A DNA stretch of 8,790 nucleotides. It comes from ANME-2 cluster archaeon. GTDB taxonomy: Archaea > Halobacteriota > Methanosarcinia > Methanosarcinales > Methanogasteraceae. The stretch's first letter is position 1. The number at the start of each line of letters is the position of its first letter. Shown here piece after piece: positions 6,211 through 8,790 of the stretch. Both the position numbers and the translations under genes were made by a program. Below the pieces are notes generated by a model. It saw nothing but the letters and a program-made list of their open reading frames with translations. It did not search any database and was not told where the DNA came from. The stretch covers positions 1-8,790 of the forward strand of contig PIXW01000142.1 in NCBI GenBank assembly GCA_003601535.1, given 5' to 3'.

Positions 6211-7695
6211 ATGGATCATAAGATTCCACAGCACAATCCATGGTGGAGAGATCCGTCTGAGATATCCAATGACGAGAGAATAAAGGAATTCGAAGCTGCA
6301 ACAATTCAATGGAAGCCCCGAATCAAATATTATATAAATTTTGATAAAGATAAGATATACACCCTCAGGGGACCCAGACAGGTTGGAAAAACGACGTTAA
6401 TCAAACTTCTGATAAAAGATTTGTTAGCAGAGGGTAAGGATTCTAAAAGCATCTTTTATTATAGCTGTGACCTCGTGGCCAATGAAAAGGAACTATTTGA
6501 AGTTATAAACGAGTATCTGGACTGGGCTCTGACATTTCAGTTGGACCGAAAGTACATATTTCTGGATGAGATCTCGTCGGTAAAGAACTGGGAAAAAGGA
6601 CTGAAGCATCTGGTTGATGCCGGGATTTTAAAGAACACATCAGTTATTTTAACCGGATCGCATTCCATTGACATTAAACACAGTATTGAGAGATTACCTG
6701 GAAGGCGGGGCGAAGGTGAGGAGCCACTAAATAAAATACTGCTGCCTATGAAATTTGCTGAATTTGCAGAAACCCTCAACCCCGCAATTAGAGAGTTATT
6801 TGAGAAAAACGATCTTTTTCAATCCGAAAAAAGGCGGAACATCATCTTCGGATTGTTCGATAAAGAGATAGATCCTGTATTATCGCTATTGCGAATTTAT
6901 CAGGACGAACTGGATCGGTTACTTGAGCAATATCTCATCACAGGTGGAGTTCCCAGATCGATCAACGATTTTTTTTCAAAAAATAGAATTGATAACAGCA
7001 TATATGAACTGTATATCCGTTCACTGATCGGCGATCTGGCAAGATGGCAGTTTCAGGAGACGTACGTAAAGCAGATACTGCGAAGCATCGTGAGTAAACT
7101 AACAACGAATGTTAGCTGGCAGAGCATCGTTAAAGATACGGATATCGGATCGCATAACACAGTCTCGAGATACACAGAGAGTCTGGTGGATTCCTTTGTA
7201 TTAAACATACTGTATTCGGTTGACATAGTGAGAAAAAACGCTTGTTTCAAAAAAGAAAAGAAGATATACTTTCAGGATCCTTTTATTTTCCATTCTATGA
7301 GATCATGGGTAACAGGGTTGACAGATTATTTCAATGGAACTCAATCATACCTTGATAATCCTGAAGATAAGAGTAAATTAGTAGAGTCGGTCGTTGAAAA
7401 CCATCTTGTCCGGTTAATGTATAACACATTCCCAAGCGATGTTTTTGCCCCACACGAACATGTTTTTTACTGGAAGAAGAGCGGAGGAGGAAAAGAAGTG
7501 GATTTTGTACTGAAGCCCGGAGAGAATGAACTGCTTCCAATTGAATTGAAATTTCAAAATAAAATACAAAAAAGCGATTACAAAGGACTGCGCACATTTC
7601 CCGGAAGAAAGGGAATCATGCTTTCAAAGAATAGATTCGATGTGACAGGAAATTATGCGACCATTCCTGTTTCTTTATTTTTATTAATTATATGA
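6211..7695 (+). CDS. AAA+ ATPase of the COG1373/DUF4143 type with nuclease-like C-terminal motif
   Basis: Predicted ATPase of 494 residues from a family highly expanded in archaea and often scattered singly in genomes; its cellular role is unknown. The ATPase domain has Walker A GPRQVGKTT (54-62), Walker B YIFLDE (115-120), a sensor-like ILTGS (146-150) and the family's RLPGRRGE (161-168). A middle helical part carries YLITGGVPRSI (241-251) and a winged-helix-like stretch (about 285-325). The C-terminal DUF4143-like region shows KEVDFVLKPG (428-437) and PIELKF (443-448), which fits the D-(n)-ExK core of PD-(D/E)XK nucleases (D431, E445, K447, possibly E392 or E396). The gene is clearly more AT-rich than the mtr genes, with no partner in its strand, and sits between mtrG and mtrH, so it was probably acquired horizontally. 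It appears intact. Confidence 0.9.
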   Translation: MDHKIPQHNPWWRDPSEISNDERIKEFEAATIQWKPRIKYYINFDKDKIYTLRGPRQVGKTTLIKLLIKDLLAEGKDSKSIFYYSCDLVANEKELFEVINEYLDWALTFQLDRKYIFLDEISSVKNWEKGLKHLVDAGILKNTSVILTGSHSIDIKHSIERLPGRRGEGEEPLNKILLPMKFAEFAETLNPAIRELFEKNDLFQSEKRRNIIFGLFDKEIDPVLSLLRIYQDELDRLLEQYLITGGVPRSINDFFSKNRIDNSIYELYIRSLIGDLARWQFQETYVKQILRSIVSKLTTNVSWQSIVKDTDIGSHNTVSRYTESLVDSFVLNILYSVDIVRKNACFKKEKKIYFQDPFIFHSMRSWVTGLTDYFNGTQSYLDNPEDKSKLVESVVENHLVRLMYNTFPSDVFAPHEHVFYWKKSGGGKEVDFVLKPGENELLPIELKFQNKIQKSDYKGLRTFPGRKGIMLSKNRFDVTGNYATIPVSLFLLII

Positions 7696-7821
7696 AATAA
7701 TATCCGGTCATATCATCTCGTACGGCGTTGGCAGACGGTTTTGTAGATCTTACATGATCATTCTGACGGCCACACAGACCGTCTCGACCTCTATGCCAGC
7801 CATGTTGGTCTCCCGAAGTCA
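7696..7821. other. Spacer after the ATPase, possibly the right end of the decayed IS
   Basis: This stretch between the ATPase stop and the 3' end of the transposase remnant contains no recognisable gene. It contains GACGG-based repeats: AGACGGT (7733-7739), GACGG (7765-7769) and ACCGTCT (7778-7784). GACGG at 7765-7769 and CCGTC at 7779-7783 can form a short hairpin with a 9-base loop. IS200/IS605 elements carry subterminal hairpins rather than inverted terminal repeats, so this could be the element's right end, but the stem is short. The last codons of the ATPase are T-rich (7669-7690), which could act as a terminator. Confidence 0.3.
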
Positions 7822-8190
7822 CTAAACCCCTGACTTAAGTACAGAGCCTGTATACTGTGTTTTTGCATTTGGCTTCTCCTGATTCTGTATCTATCTCTCC
7901 ACAACCTCCCATCCAGGATCAACCGAGCCATGAAAACAGGATGGTGCCCAACAGACCTTTAGCGCACCATTCCATGAGGTGTGGGAACGCCTTGCGTAGT
8001 TCTCTGCTGCCCTCCTTTTTATTCTCGTGGCCATATAGATCACAGAATACTTCGGAGGATATTTCACAAGCAGATGGACATGATCCACGTTCACTGCCGT
8101 ATGTGTGTCGATCATGGCAAGTTCGACTCCCACCACAATTCTCAGCTATCAACAGGGATGTCTGATATGCTCCACGGCAGATCGATACAT
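7822..8190 (-). pseudogene. tnpA: IS200-type transposase (Y1 HUH TnpA) remnant
   Basis: Broken copy of a single-strand transposase of the IS200/IS605 group. In the minus strand the family text can be read by jumping frames: IAENCG (about 8135-8150), then GVELAMIDT and VDHVHLLVKYPPKYSVIYMATRIK (about 8020-8130; HVH is the HUH metal-binding motif), then SRELRKAFPHLMEWCAKGL (about 7955-8010), then WAPSCFHGSVDPGWEVVER (7894-7950). Changes of frame occur near 8130, near 8015 and near 7950 (one extra T before the Trp codon). A nonsense TAG replaces the expected Tyr codon at 7893-7891, after which IQNQEKPNAKTQYTGSVLKSG continues in frame to a natural TAG at 7824-7822. The N-terminal 40-odd residues are missing where mtrH begins, and the catalytic-Tyr region holds the lesions. 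It cannot make an active protein. Confidence 0.85.
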
Positions 8191-8196
8191 TATAAT
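8190..8196 (+). promoter_or_regulatory. TATA-like box for mtrH
   Basis: ACATTATAATCC contains TTATAAT centred 30 bases before the mtrH ATG at 8223, and no Shine-Dalgarno site precedes that ATG. This predicts a leaderless mtrH mRNA separate from mtrEDCBAFG. The box lies at the edge of the recognisable transposase remnant, so the promoter may have come from the inserted DNA or arisen at the junction. Confidence 0.5.
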
Positions 8197-8222
8197 CCAT
8201 CGAAGTATACCAGAATAGTAGC

Positions 8223-8790
8223 ATGTTCAAATTCGCGCGAAAGCAGCAGATAATCGAGATAGGAAATGTTACGATCGGCGGGCAGATCGGCGAGAACCCG
8301 ACCGTAATCATTCCTACGATCTTCTATGACGGACATAATATCGTTGATGTGAATGCAGGTATATTCGACGAAGAGAAAGCGGAATCGCTGATTGTAGAGG
8401 TCGAGGAAGCCTGTGACGCCACGAACACCCCGTACATATTCCAGGTGGTTGGCGTGACCCCTGACCTCATGATCAAAGGACTCGACTTTGTGGCAGACCG
8501 CACAGATGCGCCGCTCATCGTTGATTCGGCAGATCTTGAGGCGAGGCTTGCAGGACTGTCCCATGCAAGCGAGCAGTTCGGCAGCAGGACGATGTATAAC
8601 GCCATAAACATGATGATCGAGGAGCCAGAGATCGATGCGCTCTCTCGATCACAGATCGAGGGTGTTGTCATCCTCGGCTTCAACATGCAGGACCCGTCGG
8701 TTAAGGCGCGAATCGAGATGCTCGAAGACGGCGGCGGGTTTGTTGATAAAGGACTCCTCGAGATCGCAAAGGAGTGCGGCTTTGAGAAGA
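8223..8790 (+). CDS. mtrH: Tetrahydromethanopterin S-methyltransferase subunit H, N-terminal part (cut by window edge)
   Basis: Soluble Mtr subunit with a TIM-barrel fold that moves the methyl group between methyl-H4MPT and the cobamide on MtrA. From the ATG at 8223 the frame stays open for 189 codons to the window edge, about 60% of a usual MtrH. It has the expected N-terminus (MFKFARKQQIIEIGNVTIGG), then PTVIIPTIFYDGHNIV (about 27-42), FDEEKAESLI (49-58), PYIFQVVGVTPDLMIKGLDF, DAPLIVDSADLEARLAG, MYNAINMMIEEPEIDAL and VVILGFNMQDPSVKARIEM. No lesion is seen. Codon use and composition match the mtr genes upstream rather than the inserted ATPase. It is separated from mtrG by 2.3 kb and has its own TATA-like box, which is unusual for this gene. 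Confidence 0.95.
   Translation, partial: MFKFARKQQIIEIGNVTIGGQIGENPTVIIPTIFYDGHNIVDVNAGIFDEEKAESLIVEVEEACDATNTPYIFQVVGVTPDLMIKGLDFVADRTDAPLIVDSADLEARLAGLSHASEQFGSRTMYNAINMMIEEPEIDALSRSQIEGVVILGFNMQDPSVKARIEMLEDGGGFVDKGLLEIAKECGFEK

Larger units (their letters stand above)
5904..8222. other. Inserted segment splitting the mtr operon between mtrG and mtrH
   Basis: In known mtr operons mtrG and mtrH lie next to each other. Here about 2.3 kb separates them: a noncoding structured stretch, an AAA+ ATPase gene of visibly higher AT content and AGA/AAA-rich codon use, and a decayed IS200-type transposase on the opposite strand. Different composition, a mobile-element remnant and interruption of a conserved gene order together indicate acquired DNA, probably from more than one event. 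I could not find a target-site duplication bounding the whole segment. Confidence 0.75.

Noticed and set aside
7700..7815. Minus-strand peptide reading TNMAGIEVETVCVAVRM after tnpA, considered as the end of a TnpB
   Set aside because: The stretch is short, interrupted by stops, and carries no Cys-pair or RuvC motif; I cannot distinguish it from noise.
5904..8222. Target-site duplication bounding the insertion
   Set aside because: I compared the sequence after the mtrG stop with that before the mtrH start and found only short chance matches; IS200-type elements do not create duplications in any case.
7857..8253. Plus-strand open frames across the transposase remnant
   Set aside because: They are antisense shadows of the decayed tnpA, whose conserved protein text is readable on the minus strand.
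8323..8690. Minus-strand open frame within mtrH
   Set aside because: The plus-strand frame is clearly MtrH over the whole interval; the minus frame has no family likeness.

Overview
The window is archaeal and comes from a euryarchaeal organism with methanogen-type C1 metabolism. It carries the eight genes for the membrane-bound, sodium-translocating tetrahydromethanopterin S-methyltransferase (Mtr) in the classic order E-D-C-B-A-F-G...H, the archaea-specific small subunit of DNA polymerase D, and the start of an archaeal-type prolyl-tRNA synthetase. Mtr can run forward (methanogenesis) or in reverse (anaerobic methane/alkane oxidation). The sequence alone does not say which applies here, and no mcr or other diagnostic gene is present. 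A methanogen or an ANME/alkane-oxidiser relative are both possible.

Layout. Bases 1-226 (minus): N-terminal 75 codons of proS, running off the left edge. 227-460: intergenic, holding the proS promoter. 461-1879 (minus): polB/DP1, the PolD small subunit. 1880-2151: divergent promoter region for polB and the mtr operon. 2152-5903 (plus): mtrE, mtrD, mtrC, mtrB, mtrA, mtrF and mtrG, tightly packed with 4-base overlaps (D/C, A/F) or short gaps and Shine-Dalgarno-like sites before the internal genes. 5904-8222: about 2.3 kb of foreign-looking DNA splitting the operon between mtrG and mtrH. It holds structured noncoding sequence, an AT-rich AAA+ ATPase gene (COG1373/DUF4143 type) with an elaborate palindromic promoter, and a decayed IS200-type tnpA on the minus strand. 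8223-8790 (plus): the first 189 codons of mtrH, cut by the right edge.

How the genes work together. MtrA carries the cobamide, MtrH is the soluble methyl-H4MPT:cobamide methyltransferase, and MtrE/D/C with the single-span subunits B, F and G form the membrane part that couples methyl transfer to coenzyme M to Na+ movement. MtrH would normally be translated from the same transcript. Here it sits 2.3 kb away behind its own TATA-like box, inside or at the edge of the transposase remnant.

A consistent promoter grammar is visible. The first genes of all five transcription units (proS, polB, mtrE, the ATPase, mtrH) have a TATA-like element centred 28-31 bases before the start codon and no clear Shine-Dalgarno site, which predicts leaderless mRNAs. 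Internal mtr genes have Shine-Dalgarno sites instead. The most interesting points are the split mtr operon with a separately promoted mtrH, and the three-half-site operator-like array over the ATPase promoter. I see no CRISPR array, rRNA or tRNA.
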